Assembly: GCA_019236485.1 (NCBI GenBank)
Contig: JAFAIY010000227.1
Location: 1-6,292 of the forward strand
Length of the DNA: 6,292 nt
Reading direction: 5' to 3'
Source: Comamonas sp.
GTDB taxonomy: Bacteria; Pseudomonadota; Gammaproteobacteria; Burkholderiales; Burkholderiaceae_C
The notes beneath the pieces were generated by a model, which was given only the letters and a program-made list of their open reading frames with translations, was not told where the DNA came from and did no database searches. The number at the start of each line of letters is the position of its first letter. Within the stretch, counting starts at the first letter, position 1. A program made the translations under genes and the position numbers. Shown piece after piece: positions 1 to 5,929 of the stretch.

Positions 1-344
1 TAGAGCTCGCCCGGAATCCTGGTGCGCGCCGAACAATACGCCAGGCCCATGCGCAGATTGTCTTCCACCGACAGGCGCGAGAAGATTTCGCGCCCCTGGG
101 GCACATAGCCGATGCCGCTGCGCGCGCGCTCATAAGGCGTCCTGCGCGCGATATCGCGGCCCTGCCATTCAATGCCGCCGCTTCTGATGGGAACCAGCCC
201 CATCAGGCTTTTGAGCAAGGTGGTCTTGCCCACGCCATTGCGGCCCAGCAGCACCGTGACCTTGCCGATCTCAGCCGTGATGCTCACATCGCGCAGGATA
301 TGCGAGCCGCCGTAGTACTGGTGCAGATTCTGAACTTCAAGCAT
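1..344 (-). CDS. urtE: Urea ABC transporter ATP-binding protein UrtE (N-terminal part, cut by window edge)
   Basis: This is one of the two cytoplasmic ATPases that power urea import through the UrtBC permease. I translated it by hand from the ATG at 344. The frame stays open to position 1, giving 114 full codons, so the C-terminal half lies outside the window. Visible motifs are a Walker A GRNGVGKTT at residues 34-42 and a Q-loop in GIGYVPQGREIFSRLSVEDN with Q at residue 83. The signature, Walker B and H-loop would lie in the missing part. The GRNGVGKTTLLKSLMG stretch is typical of UrtE within the LivF-like branch. The start is supported by AGAGG (355-351) six bases upstream. The gene follows urtD after a 183-nt repeat-filled spacer, so its level may be set separately from urtBCD. 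The family assignment is secure from motifs and gene order. Confidence 0.95.
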   Translation of the reverse strand, partial: MLEVQNLHQYYGGSHILRDVSITAEIGKVTVLLGRNGVGKTTLLKSLMGLVPIRSGGIEWQGRDIARRTPYERARSGIGYVPQGREIFSRLSVEDNLRMGLAYCSARTRIPGEL

Positions 345-348
345 TTTT

Positions 349-392
349 GGCCTCTAGCCCTTATGTATCAAGCGCAAGCAGCTATTTAATTT
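349..392 (-). repeat. AT-rich intergenic repeat, copy 1 (upstream of urtE)
   Basis: On the minus strand this reads ATAGCTGCTTGCGCTTGATA followed by CATAAGGGCTAGAGGCC, ending just before the urtE start codon. Positions 353-385 match 4245-4277, in front of urtB, at 25 of 33 bases without gaps. The shared core is ATAGCTG, then GCGCTT, then TAAG-GCT. Its AGAGG end (355-351) forms the Shine-Dalgarno of urtE, so the repeat contributes directly to translation initiation. I recall this motif as common between genes in Comamonadaceae; that is memory, not a search result. Confidence 0.6.
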
Positions 393-449
393 GAGTATCT
401 GCGAAGCGCATGGCGTTTGAAACTGGCGCCACCCAGGCCAGGCAGCCGC

Positions 450-527
450 GCAAGGGCCGCCCCGCCGCGCTGGCTGCGTCCCCCTCGCGCGTAGAGAGAG
501 GGGGAAGGCGCGAAGCGCCTCAGGGGG
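450..527 (-). repeat. GC-rich double-hairpin intergenic repeat, copy 1 (after urtD)
   Basis: This repeat begins directly after the urtD stop codon and is related to 4329-4418, which follows urtA. The 23 bases at 505-527 match 4396-4418 at 22 positions. Two stems are visible: aggcgc/gcgcct (506-511 with 515-520, 3-nt loop) and ccccctc/gaggggg (480-486 with 498-504, 11-nt loop). Neither is followed by a T-tract in the transcript direction, so a classical intrinsic terminator is unlikely. A REP-like role in mRNA 3'-end protection or partial termination between cistrons fits better. The remainder of the 183-nt spacer (about 393-449) shows no gene. Confidence 0.65.
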
Positions 528-1403
528 TCACCTTCCAAGGTACACCTCAATCACCCGCTCGTCGGCTTGCACTTGCGCCAGCGTGCCCTCGGCCAGCACC
601 GAGCCATCGCAAAGCACCGTGACCTTCTCGCTGATGGTGTCGATGAAGCTCATGTCATGCTCCACCACCATCAGCGAATGCTTGCCCTTGAGCGTGAGAA
701 ACAGCTCGGCCGTGCGCACGGTCTCTTCGTCGGTCATGCCGGCCACGGGCTCGTCCAGCAACAGCAGCCTGGGTTCCTGCGCCAGCAGCATGCCGATCTC
801 CAGCCACTGCTTCTGGCCGTGACTGAGCAGACCCGCCTGCCGCGTCACGCTGTCCGCCAGATGAATGGTGTGCAGAACCTCGCCGATACGGTCTTTCTGT
901 TCGCCATTGAGCTTGAACAGCATGGAGGCGGCAATGCCCTTGTGGGTCTTGAGCGCCAGCTCCAGGTTCTCGAACACCGTGAGTTCCTCGAACACCGTGG
1001 GCTTCTGGAACTTGCGGCCAATGCCCATGGCGGCGATCTCGGGCTCGCTGTAGCGCAGCAGATCGATGGTGGAGCCGAAGAACACCGTACCGCTGTCGGG
1101 GCGGGTCTTGCCGGTGATGATGTCCATCATCGTGGTCTTGCCCGCGCCGTTGGGGCCTATGATGCAGCGCAGCTCGCCGGGTGCGATGTCCAGGTTCAGG
1201 CCGTTGATGGCCTTGAAGCCGTCAAAGCTCACATGCACGTCCTCAAGGTAGAGGATTCGGCCATGGGTCACATCGACCTCGCCGGCAATCACGGGCCGGG
1301 CCAGACTGGCATTGCGGCCGCCTGACTCGGTATGCAGCGCGGCTTCACGCAGCTGATAGGCGGCCAGCCGGTCCGCGCCTTCCTGCATCAGGTCGGGGGT
1401 CAT
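528..1403 (-). CDS. urtD: Urea ABC transporter ATP-binding protein UrtD
   Basis: This is a cytoplasmic ATPase of the urea importer, paired with UrtE and related to the LivG branch of branched-chain amino-acid transporters. The 291 residues carry a complete nucleotide-binding domain: Walker A GPNGAGKTT at 83-91, Q-loop glutamine 133 in GIGRKFQKPTVFE, signature LSHGQKQW at 193-200, Walker B LLLLDEP at 213-219, and H-loop histidine 249 in VVEHD. About 48 residues precede the ATPase core (which begins near GRILYLEDV), somewhat longer than minimal LivG proteins; their role is unknown. The ATG overlaps the urtC stop by four bases (ATGA), and AAAGGAG (1417-1411) lies seven bases upstream, which fixes the start and indicates translational coupling. 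All catalytic motifs are intact. Confidence 0.96.
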   Translation of the reverse strand: MTPDLMQEGADRLAAYQLREAALHTESGGRNASLARPVIAGEVDVTHGRILYLEDVHVSFDGFKAINGLNLDIAPGELRCIIGPNGAGKTTMMDIITGKTRPDSGTVFFGSTIDLLRYSEPEIAAMGIGRKFQKPTVFEELTVFENLELALKTHKGIAASMLFKLNGEQKDRIGEVLHTIHLADSVTRQAGLLSHGQKQWLEIGMLLAQEPRLLLLDEPVAGMTDEETVRTAELFLTLKGKHSLMVVEHDMSFIDTISEKVTVLCDGSVLAEGTLAQVQADERVIEVYLGR

Positions 1404-2617
1404 GCACGGACTCCTTTCAGTGTGTCTGCGGCGGCGCGTTCCCTGGCTTTCCGGGCCATGGCGGCTGCGGCATGGTTCAGCTCCGACTGCGTCTGCGCGC
1501 TGCGTTTTTCACGCCACTGACGGATCTGCCCTGGCAGACGGATCAGGCCACCAGGCATGAACAGCGTCACGACAATGAACAACGCGCCCAGCACATACAA
1601 CCAATACTCGGGTGCCGCCACCGTGAGCCAGCTCTTGCCGCCATTGACGGCAAACGCGCCGATGATGGGGCCGACCAGAGAAGCGCGGCCGCCCACGGCC
1701 GTCCACACGGCCATCTCGATGGAATTGCCGACGCTCATTTCGCTGGGGTTGATGATGCCCACCTGGGGCACATAGAGCGCGCCGGCCAGGCCGCACATCA
1801 TGGCCGAGATGACCCAGATCGACAGCTTGTAGGGCAGCGGGTTGTAGCCGCAGAACATGGTACGCGACTCGGCATCGCGCACGGCCTGCAGCACGCGGCC
1901 GTATTTGCTGCGGATCAGCCAGCGCGAAAACAGAAAGCAGCCCAGCAGCGCCAGCCCGGAGAGGGCAAACAGCAGCACATGCATGGATTGCGAGTTGACG
2001 GAAAACCCCAGCAAGGTCTTGAAGCCCGTGAAACCGTTGTTGCCGCCAAAGCCCGTCTCGTTGCGGAAGAACAGCAGCATGGCGGCATAGGTCAGCGCCT
2101 GGGTGATGATGGAAAAATACACGCCCTTGATGCGCGAGCGAAAGGCAAAGTAGCCGAACACGCCCCCGATCAGGCCCGGCACCAGAAACACCAGCAGCAC
2201 GGTGGCGGCAAAGCTGCCCGAAAGCGCCCAGTGCCAGGGCAGCTCCTTCCAGTCCAGAAAGCCCATGAAGGCCGGCAGAGCGCCGGGACCAGCAGCTTCG
2301 CGCATCAGATACATGCCCATCACATAGCCGCCCAGTGCAAAGAACAGGCCGTGACCGAGACTCAGAATGCCCGTATAGCCCCAGATCAGATCGATGGCCA
2401 GAGCGCAGATGGCATAGCACATGAACTTGCCCAGCAGGCCCAGCATGTAGTCGGACAGGTGCAGCGCACTGCCCTCGGGCACCCATAGATTGAGTGCCGG
2501 AGCCACGGCGCAGACCAGGATCAGGGCCAGCAGAAATGCCGTCCAGCCCTTGGTGCCGAGCAGCGGCTCTGGTTTGGGGAGCCGAAGAGTTGGAGTCATT
2601 GAATTTGCAGCAGTCAT
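1400..2617 (-). CDS. urtC: Urea ABC transporter permease UrtC
   Basis: This is the second inner-membrane permease of the urea importer, of the LivM type. From the chosen ATG at 2617 it has 405 residues. Hydrophobic membrane segments run from about residue 27 to 355. Diagnostic stretches are LIWGYTGILSLGHGLFFALG (about 78-97), GFGGNNGFTGF (about 194-204), and RVLQAVRDAESRTMFCGYNP (about 241-260), a cytoplasmic loop likely to contact the ATPase. WTAVGGRASLVGPIIGAF (about 305-322) follows. A basic, alanine-rich cytoplasmic tail of about 45 residues ends the protein. The frame extends five codons upstream to a GTG at 2632, which would overlap urtB. I prefer the ATG at 2617 because GAGG (2627-2624) lies six bases upstream and the gap to the urtB stop is then one base. 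An ATG at 2599 is a third option. Confidence 0.95.
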   Translation of the reverse strand: MTAANSMTPTLRLPKPEPLLGTKGWTAFLLALILVCAVAPALNLWVPEGSALHLSDYMLGLLGKFMCYAICALAIDLIWGYTGILSLGHGLFFALGGYVMGMYLMREAAGPGALPAFMGFLDWKELPWHWALSGSFAATVLLVFLVPGLIGGVFGYFAFRSRIKGVYFSIITQALTYAAMLLFFRNETGFGGNNGFTGFKTLLGFSVNSQSMHVLLFALSGLALLGCFLFSRWLIRSKYGRVLQAVRDAESRTMFCGYNPLPYKLSIWVISAMMCGLAGALYVPQVGIINPSEMSVGNSIEMAVWTAVGGRASLVGPIIGAFAVNGGKSWLTVAAPEYWLYVLGALFIVVTLFMPGGLIRLPGQIRQWREKRSAQTQSELNHAAAAMARKARERAAADTLKGVRA

Positions 2618-2618
2618 G

Positions 2619-4232
2619 TCATGCCTCGGCACTGCGGCCTTTTAAAGCGAAGATGCCTTGCGGACGCTTCTGGATGAAGACCACGATGAACAGCAGCACG
2701 GCGATCTTGGCCAGCACGGCGCCGGTCCAGCCTTCGAGCAGCTTGGAGAGCAGGCCCAGGCCCAGGGCCGCATAGACCGTGCCGGCCAGTTGGCCGACGC
2801 CGCCCAGCACCACGACCAGGAAACTGTCAACGATGTAGTTCTGGCCCAGATCCGGCCCCACATTGCCGATCTGGCTCAAGGCACAGCCCGCCAGCCCGGC
2901 AATGCCCGAGCCCAGTGCAAACGCATAAGTGTCGGTGCGCGCGGTGTTCACGCCCACGCAGGAGGCCATGGCACGGTTCTGCGTCACGCCGCGTACAAAC
3001 AGGCCCAGACGCGTCCTGGCGATCATGAAGGCCACGGCCGCCAGCACGGCAAAGGCAAACACGATGATGGCGATGCGGTTCCAAGGCAGCGTGAGATTGG
3101 GCAGCAGCGCAATGCCGCCGCTCATCCAGGCTGGGTTCTCCACCCCCACGTTCTGCGCCCCGAACACACTGCGCACGGTCTGCTGCAGCACCAGGCTGAT
3201 ACCGAAAGTGGCCAGCAGGGTCTCCAGCGGGCGGCCGTAGAGAAAACGGATCACGCCGCGCTCCAGCACCGCGCCGACCAGGGCCGAGGCCAGAAAGGAA
3301 ACGGGGATCGCCACCACCAGATACCAGCCAAAAGCAGCCTCTGGCACCCATCGCTGGAATGCGAGCTGCACCAGATAAGTGGCATAGGCACCGATCATGA
3401 TCAGCTCGCCATGCGCCATATTGATGACGCCCATTAGGCCGTAGGTGATAGCCAGACCCAGAGCCGCCAGCAGCAGCACCGAGCCCAGGCTGATGCCGCT
3501 GAAGGCGGCGCCGATTCGATCGCCCCAGGCCAGGCTTTCCTCGATGCCGGCCAGCGCCGCCTTGATGGCTTGCTGCACGCCGGGGTCGGACTCTTCGGAC
3601 AGGCGCTGGTTCAGCAGCAACTGGGTCTCGGGCGTCTTCTGGTGAGCGAGCTGCTCCACGGCCTGCAAACGCTGCTGCAGGTCTTCGCTGTCCAGCAGGC
3701 TGGCGGCCCTGGCCCTGGCCAGCAGGTCTCTGACTTGCGCATCGGTCTCGCCGGCCAGCGCCTTCTCGATCACGGGCAGCCGTTCGGCATCGGGTTCGGC
3801 CGCCAGCTTTCCGGCGGCACGGCGGCGCGCGCTCACATCCCTGCTGCCCAACGCCAGCGCGGCCTGCGCCGTGTCGATGACGGAGCGCAGGTAATTGTTG
3901 TTGACGACTTCCTCGGCGTCCGCCGGCAGCTTGGCAGCCTCGCCCGTCGCGGGATCGGTGGCGGCGTCGCCGCTCATGACGTAGGCCTTGCCCTGGGACA
4001 CGCGAACTTCATCGTTGGAGAGCGCCGAGAGATAGGCCGCCAGACGCCCGCCATCAGCCTGGGCGTCAGGAGCAAGCACGGCCTGATTGATGGCCTGCAC
4101 GCGTTGCTCGGCATCGCCGGCCGCGGCCATGGCATAGGCCTGCTCGGCCGTCAGCGCGTGGCTGGCAAAGCTCAGCAAGGCGCCGAGACCGGCAACCGCC
4201 GCCCATATCCATGGCTTGTGCGTGAATTTCAT
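2619..4232 (-). CDS. urtB: Urea ABC transporter permease UrtB with periplasmic N-terminal domain
   Basis: This is the first inner-membrane permease of the urea importer, of the LivH type, 537 residues long. A signal peptide (basic start MKFTHK, hydrophobic core about 8-22, likely cleavage after SHALTA) leads into a soluble helical region at about 30-235, inferred to be periplasmic. Two HEAT-like segments (about 134-180 and 187-234) lie in it. The permease follows: SVLLLAALGLAITYGLMGVI (251-270), NMAHGELIMIGAYATY (271-286), RPLETLLATFGISLVLQQ (334-351), and GNVGPDLGQNYIVDSF (456-471) leading into LVVVLGGVGQLAGT. The extra soluble domain separates UrtB from ordinary LivH permeases of about 290-310 residues and is usual for proteobacterial UrtB. 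The Shine-Dalgarno is weak (GGA within a palindrome), so the ATG at 4232 rests mainly on the signal peptide. Confidence 0.96.
   Translation of the reverse strand: MKFTHKPWIWAAVAGLGALLSFASHALTAEQAYAMAAAGDAEQRVQAINQAVLAPDAQADGGRLAAYLSALSNDEVRVSQGKAYVMSGDAATDPATGEAAKLPADAEEVVNNNYLRSVIDTAQAALALGSRDVSARRRAAGKLAAEPDAERLPVIEKALAGETDAQVRDLLARARAASLLDSEDLQQRLQAVEQLAHQKTPETQLLLNQRLSEESDPGVQQAIKAALAGIEESLAWGDRIGAAFSGISLGSVLLLAALGLAITYGLMGVINMAHGELIMIGAYATYLVQLAFQRWVPEAAFGWYLVVAIPVSFLASALVGAVLERGVIRFLYGRPLETLLATFGISLVLQQTVRSVFGAQNVGVENPAWMSGGIALLPNLTLPWNRIAIIVFAFAVLAAVAFMIARTRLGLFVRGVTQNRAMASCVGVNTARTDTYAFALGSGIAGLAGCALSQIGNVGPDLGQNYIVDSFLVVVLGGVGQLAGTVYAALGLGLLSKLLEGWTGAVLAKIAVLLFIVVFIQKRPQGIFALKGRSAEA
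2624..2627 (-). promoter_or_regulatory. Ribosome binding site deciding the urtC start
   Basis: GAGG lies inside the last codons of urtB, six bases before the ATG at 2617. No comparably spaced purine-rich motif fits the GTG at 2632, so this site favours the shorter UrtC. Its position inside urtB implies coupled translation of the two permeases. Confidence 0.55.
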
Positions 4233-4233
4233 A

Positions 4234-4248
4234 TCGAATCCGATTCGA
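4234..4248. promoter_or_regulatory. Perfect 15-bp palindrome over the urtB initiation region
   Basis: TCGAATC-c-GATTCGA is a perfect inverted repeat with 7-base arms and a single central base. It starts two bases upstream of the urtB ATG and covers its weak Shine-Dalgarno. A one-base centre makes an RNA hairpin unlikely without loss of inner pairs, so a DNA operator or dimer-binding site is conceivable. It may equally be chance or the end of the neighbouring repeat, which overlaps it by four bases. No regulator is assigned. Confidence 0.4.
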
Positions 4249-4277
4249 GCGCTTAAGCAGAAAGCGCCATCAGCTAT
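4245..4277 (-). repeat. AT-rich intergenic repeat, copy 2 (upstream of urtB)
   Basis: This segment aligns to 353-385 at 25 of 33 positions. It shares ATAGCTG, the GCGCTT block and the TAAGCGCT block, and includes the 8-bp palindrome GCTTAAGC (4251-4258). As in copy 1, it is the element nearest the next start codon. An AT-rich tract with TTTTTGATAAAAA (about 4279-4291) adjoins it. Unlike copy 1, the start-proximal end does not carry AGAGG, which fits the weak ribosome binding site of urtB. Confidence 0.55.
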
Positions 4278-4328
4278 GTTTTTGATAAAAAATCAGAAAC
4301 CCGGCATAGCCTGAACAAGGAACGTCGA

Positions 4329-4418
4329 GCAAGGGCCTAGGCGGCCCCGCCGCCCCGCAGCGAAGGCGTTGTCCCCCTCCCGCAAAGAGAGGGGCAAGGC
4401 GCGCAGCGCCTCAGGGGG
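4329..4418 (-). repeat. GC-rich double-hairpin intergenic repeat, copy 2 (after urtA)
   Basis: This repeat starts five bases after the urtA stop codon and is related to 450-527. Both outer ends are conserved: GCAAGGGCC on the left, CAGGGGG on the right. The stems are aggcgc/gcgcct (4397-4402 with 4406-4411) and cccctc/gagggg (4374-4379 with 4389-4394). Loop bases differ from copy 1 (gca against gaa) while the stems are kept, as expected if the fold matters. It could protect the urtA 3' end or reduce read-through into urtBCDE, so that the binding protein exceeds the permeases; this is inference. No T-tract follows. Confidence 0.65.
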
Positions 4419-4423
4419 AGCAA

Positions 4424-5683
4424 TTACTTGCTCGGCTCGTCCTTCTTCTTGTCGTTGCCATCGATGTAGGGGCTCCAGGGCTGGGCCTTGATCGGGCCCT
4501 TGGTCTTCCAGACGACGCTGAACTGGCCGTCGCCCTTGATCTCGCCCACCATCACGGGTTTGTGCAAATGATGGTTCTTCTCGTCCATCTTCACGGTGAA
4601 GCCATCGGGCGCGGTAAAGGTCTGGCCGGCCATGGCGGCAATCACCTTGTCGGTATCCGTGCTCTTGGCTTTTTCCACGGCCTGCTTCCACATATGGATG
4701 CCGACCCAGGTGGCTTCCATGGGGTCGTTGGTCAGGGGCTTGTCCTTGTGGCCCGCGATGTTCTTGGCCTTGGCGTAATCGCCCCACTGCGTGATGAAAG
4801 CGGTGTTGGTCGGGTTCTTCACGCTCATGAAGTAGTTCCAGGCCGCCAGATGGCCGACCAGGGGCTTGGTGTCCACGCCGCGCAGCTCCTCCTCGCCCAC
4901 GCTGAAGGCCACGACCGGCACATCCTTGGCCTTGAGACCGGCGTTGCCCAGCTCCTTGTAGAAGGGCACATTGGAGTCGCCGTTGATCGTCGAGATCACG
5001 GCCGTCTTGCCACCGGTGGAGAACTTCTTCACATCGGCCACGATGGTCTGGTAGTCGCTGTGACCGAAGGGCGTGTAGGTCTCCATGATGTCGGAATCCT
5101 TCACGCCTTTGCTCTTGAGAAAGGCACGCAGAATCTTGTTGGTGGTGCGTGGATACACATAGTCCGTGCCCAGCAGCACAAAGCGCTTGGCACCGCCGCC
5201 TTCTTTGCTCATCAGGTACTCGACGGCGGGAATCGCCTGCTGGTTGGGCGCAGCGCCGGTGTAGAAGACGTTCTTGGAGAGTTCCTCGCCCTCGTACTGC
5301 ACGGGGTAGAACAGCAGGCCGTTGTTCTGCTCGAACACAGGCAGCACCGACTTGCGCGAGACGCTGGTCCAGCAGCCGAAGACCACGGCCACCTTGTCCT
5401 GCGTGATCAGCTGTTTGGCTTTTTCCGCAAACAGCGGCCAGTTGGAGGCGGGGTCCACCACCACGGGCTCGAGCTTCTTGCCGAGCACACCGCCCTTGGC
5501 GTTGATATCGTCGATGGCCATCAGCACCGTGTCCTTGAGCACGGTTTCGGAGATCGCCATGGTGCCGGAGAGGCTATGCAGCACCCCGACCTTGATGGTG
5601 TCTGCTGCCAACACCTGTGAGTTCAGGCCCAGGCCCAAAGCCAGGGATGCAGCCAGTGTAGTGAGGGTTCCGCGACGATTCAT
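4424..5683 (-). CDS. urtA: Urea ABC transporter substrate-binding protein UrtA
   Basis: This periplasmic protein binds urea and delivers it to UrtBC. It is a type I (LIVBP/AmiC-like) binding protein of 419 residues, close to the usual UrtA length. A signal peptide (MNRRG, hydrophobic core about 7-20) probably ends after VLA at 26, giving a mature ADTIKVGVLHSLSGTMAISE start. UrtA-typical stretches are VVFGCWTSVSRKSVLPVFEQ (100-119), NGLLFYPVQYEGEE (121-134), LGTDYVYPRTTNKI (171-184), INGDSNVPFYKEL (233-245), and HHLHKPVMVGEIKGDGQF (371-388). The C-terminus is lysine- and aspartate-rich. The ATG at 5683 is preceded by GGGAG (5695-5691) at seven bases. It is the first gene of the operon, 43 nt below the predicted sigma-54 start, and is separated from urtB by a 191-nt spacer, which suits higher expression than the membrane parts. 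Substrate is inferred from family and operon. Confidence 0.97.
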   Translation of the reverse strand: MNRRGTLTTLAASLALGLGLNSQVLAADTIKVGVLHSLSGTMAISETVLKDTVLMAIDDINAKGGVLGKKLEPVVVDPASNWPLFAEKAKQLITQDKVAVVFGCWTSVSRKSVLPVFEQNNGLLFYPVQYEGEELSKNVFYTGAAPNQQAIPAVEYLMSKEGGGAKRFVLLGTDYVYPRTTNKILRAFLKSKGVKDSDIMETYTPFGHSDYQTIVADVKKFSTGGKTAVISTINGDSNVPFYKELGNAGLKAKDVPVVAFSVGEEELRGVDTKPLVGHLAAWNYFMSVKNPTNTAFITQWGDYAKAKNIAGHKDKPLTNDPMEATWVGIHMWKQAVEKAKSTDTDKVIAAMAGQTFTAPDGFTVKMDEKNHHLHKPVMVGEIKGDGQFSVVWKTKGPIKAQPWSPYIDGNDKKKDEPSK

Positions 5684-5736
5684 TTCAGCACTCCCGGGAG
5701 GTTTTGTTCGGCCACGATTGACCGCATCTCCTCAAG

Positions 5737-5752
5737 TGCAAATACCGTGCCA
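5737..5752 (-). promoter_or_regulatory. Sigma-54 (RpoN) promoter of the urt operon
   Basis: The minus strand reads TGGCACGGTATTTGCA, matching the sigma-54 consensus TGGCACG-N4-TTGCW at every fixed position. GG (-24) is at 5751-5750 and GC (-12) at 5739-5738, with the required 10 bases between. Transcription would begin near 5726, giving a leader of about 43 nt before urtA. It implies dependence on an enhancer-binding activator, and an NtrC-like site lies upstream. Confidence 0.88.
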
Positions 5753-5856
5753 GCGCTCTACTGACCGCATGACCACGGAAAAAGTGCCGCGACGATGATG
5801 TTTCTGCCGAGGACCGCCGTCTTTGCCCCGTTTTCGCACGACAGCCAGCCCCATCC

Positions 5857-5871
5857 GCACCACCACGGTGC
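5857..5871. promoter_or_regulatory. NtrC (NRI) binding site upstream of urtA
   Basis: GCACCACCACGGTGC is a perfect inverted repeat GCACC-N5-GGTGC, matching the known NtrC dimer site (GCACY-N5-GGTGC type) in both half-sites and spacing. Its centre (5864) is about 138 bp upstream of the predicted sigma-54 start, inside the usual enhancer range. With the -24/-12 element it predicts urt induction by phosphorylated NtrC under nitrogen limitation. Confidence 0.75.
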
Positions 5872-5884
5872 CCGTACACCCAAA

Positions 5885-5915
5885 CCGGTGCTGCGCAAGA
5901 CCGGAGGGGCACCGG
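5885..5915 (-). terminator. Possible terminator hairpin after the upstream gene
   Basis: In the minus-strand transcript a perfect 7-base stem CCGGTGC/GCACCGG (5915-5909 with 5891-5885) with a 17-nt loop is followed by only three T residues. It begins 15 bases after the DUF4198-like stop codon, where a terminator would insulate that gene from urt. The large loop and short T-run make it weak. Confidence 0.3.
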
Positions 5916-5923
5916 CTTCATGC
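5909..5923. promoter_or_regulatory. Possible second, degenerate NtrC site
   Basis: GCACC-N5-CATGC keeps one perfect half-site and a poor second one. Its centre is 52 bp (about five helical turns) upstream of the strong site, so both would face the same side of the DNA. Paired sites are usual at NtrC enhancers, but the match is weak and overlaps the candidate hairpin. Confidence 0.25.
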
Positions 5924-5929
5924 CTTATC

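Noticed and set aside
450..527. Intrinsic terminator between urtD and urtE
   Set aside because: Stable GC-rich stems are present but no T-tract follows them, and the same structure recurs after urtA within the operon, so it is listed as a repeat.
410..622. 70-residue plus-strand frame across the urtD-urtE spacer
   Set aside because: It consists of the GC-rich repeat and the end of urtD read antisense, and has no good start signal.
567..1325. Long plus-strand open frame opposite urtD
   Set aside because: It is the complement of a clear ATPase with all motifs intact; its histidine-, glutamine- and alanine-rich translation is the usual product of reading GC-rich codons backwards.
1472..2488. 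338-residue plus-strand open frame, and a 325-residue minus frame, over urtC
   Set aside because: Both are out of frame with the LivM-like protein, lack recognisable motifs and show low-complexity composition typical of shadows.
2658..3437. Plus-strand open frame opposite urtB
   Set aside because: Antisense shadow of the permease domain; no ribosome binding site or family resemblance.
4293..4787. 164-residue minus-strand frame over the 3' end of urtA and the repeat
   Set aside because: Out of frame with UrtA, and much of it is charged low-complexity sequence plus translated hairpin repeat.
4562..5620. 352-residue plus-strand open frame opposite urtA
   Set aside because: Composition dominated by H, G, L and V with no domain pattern; UrtA on the other strand is unambiguous.
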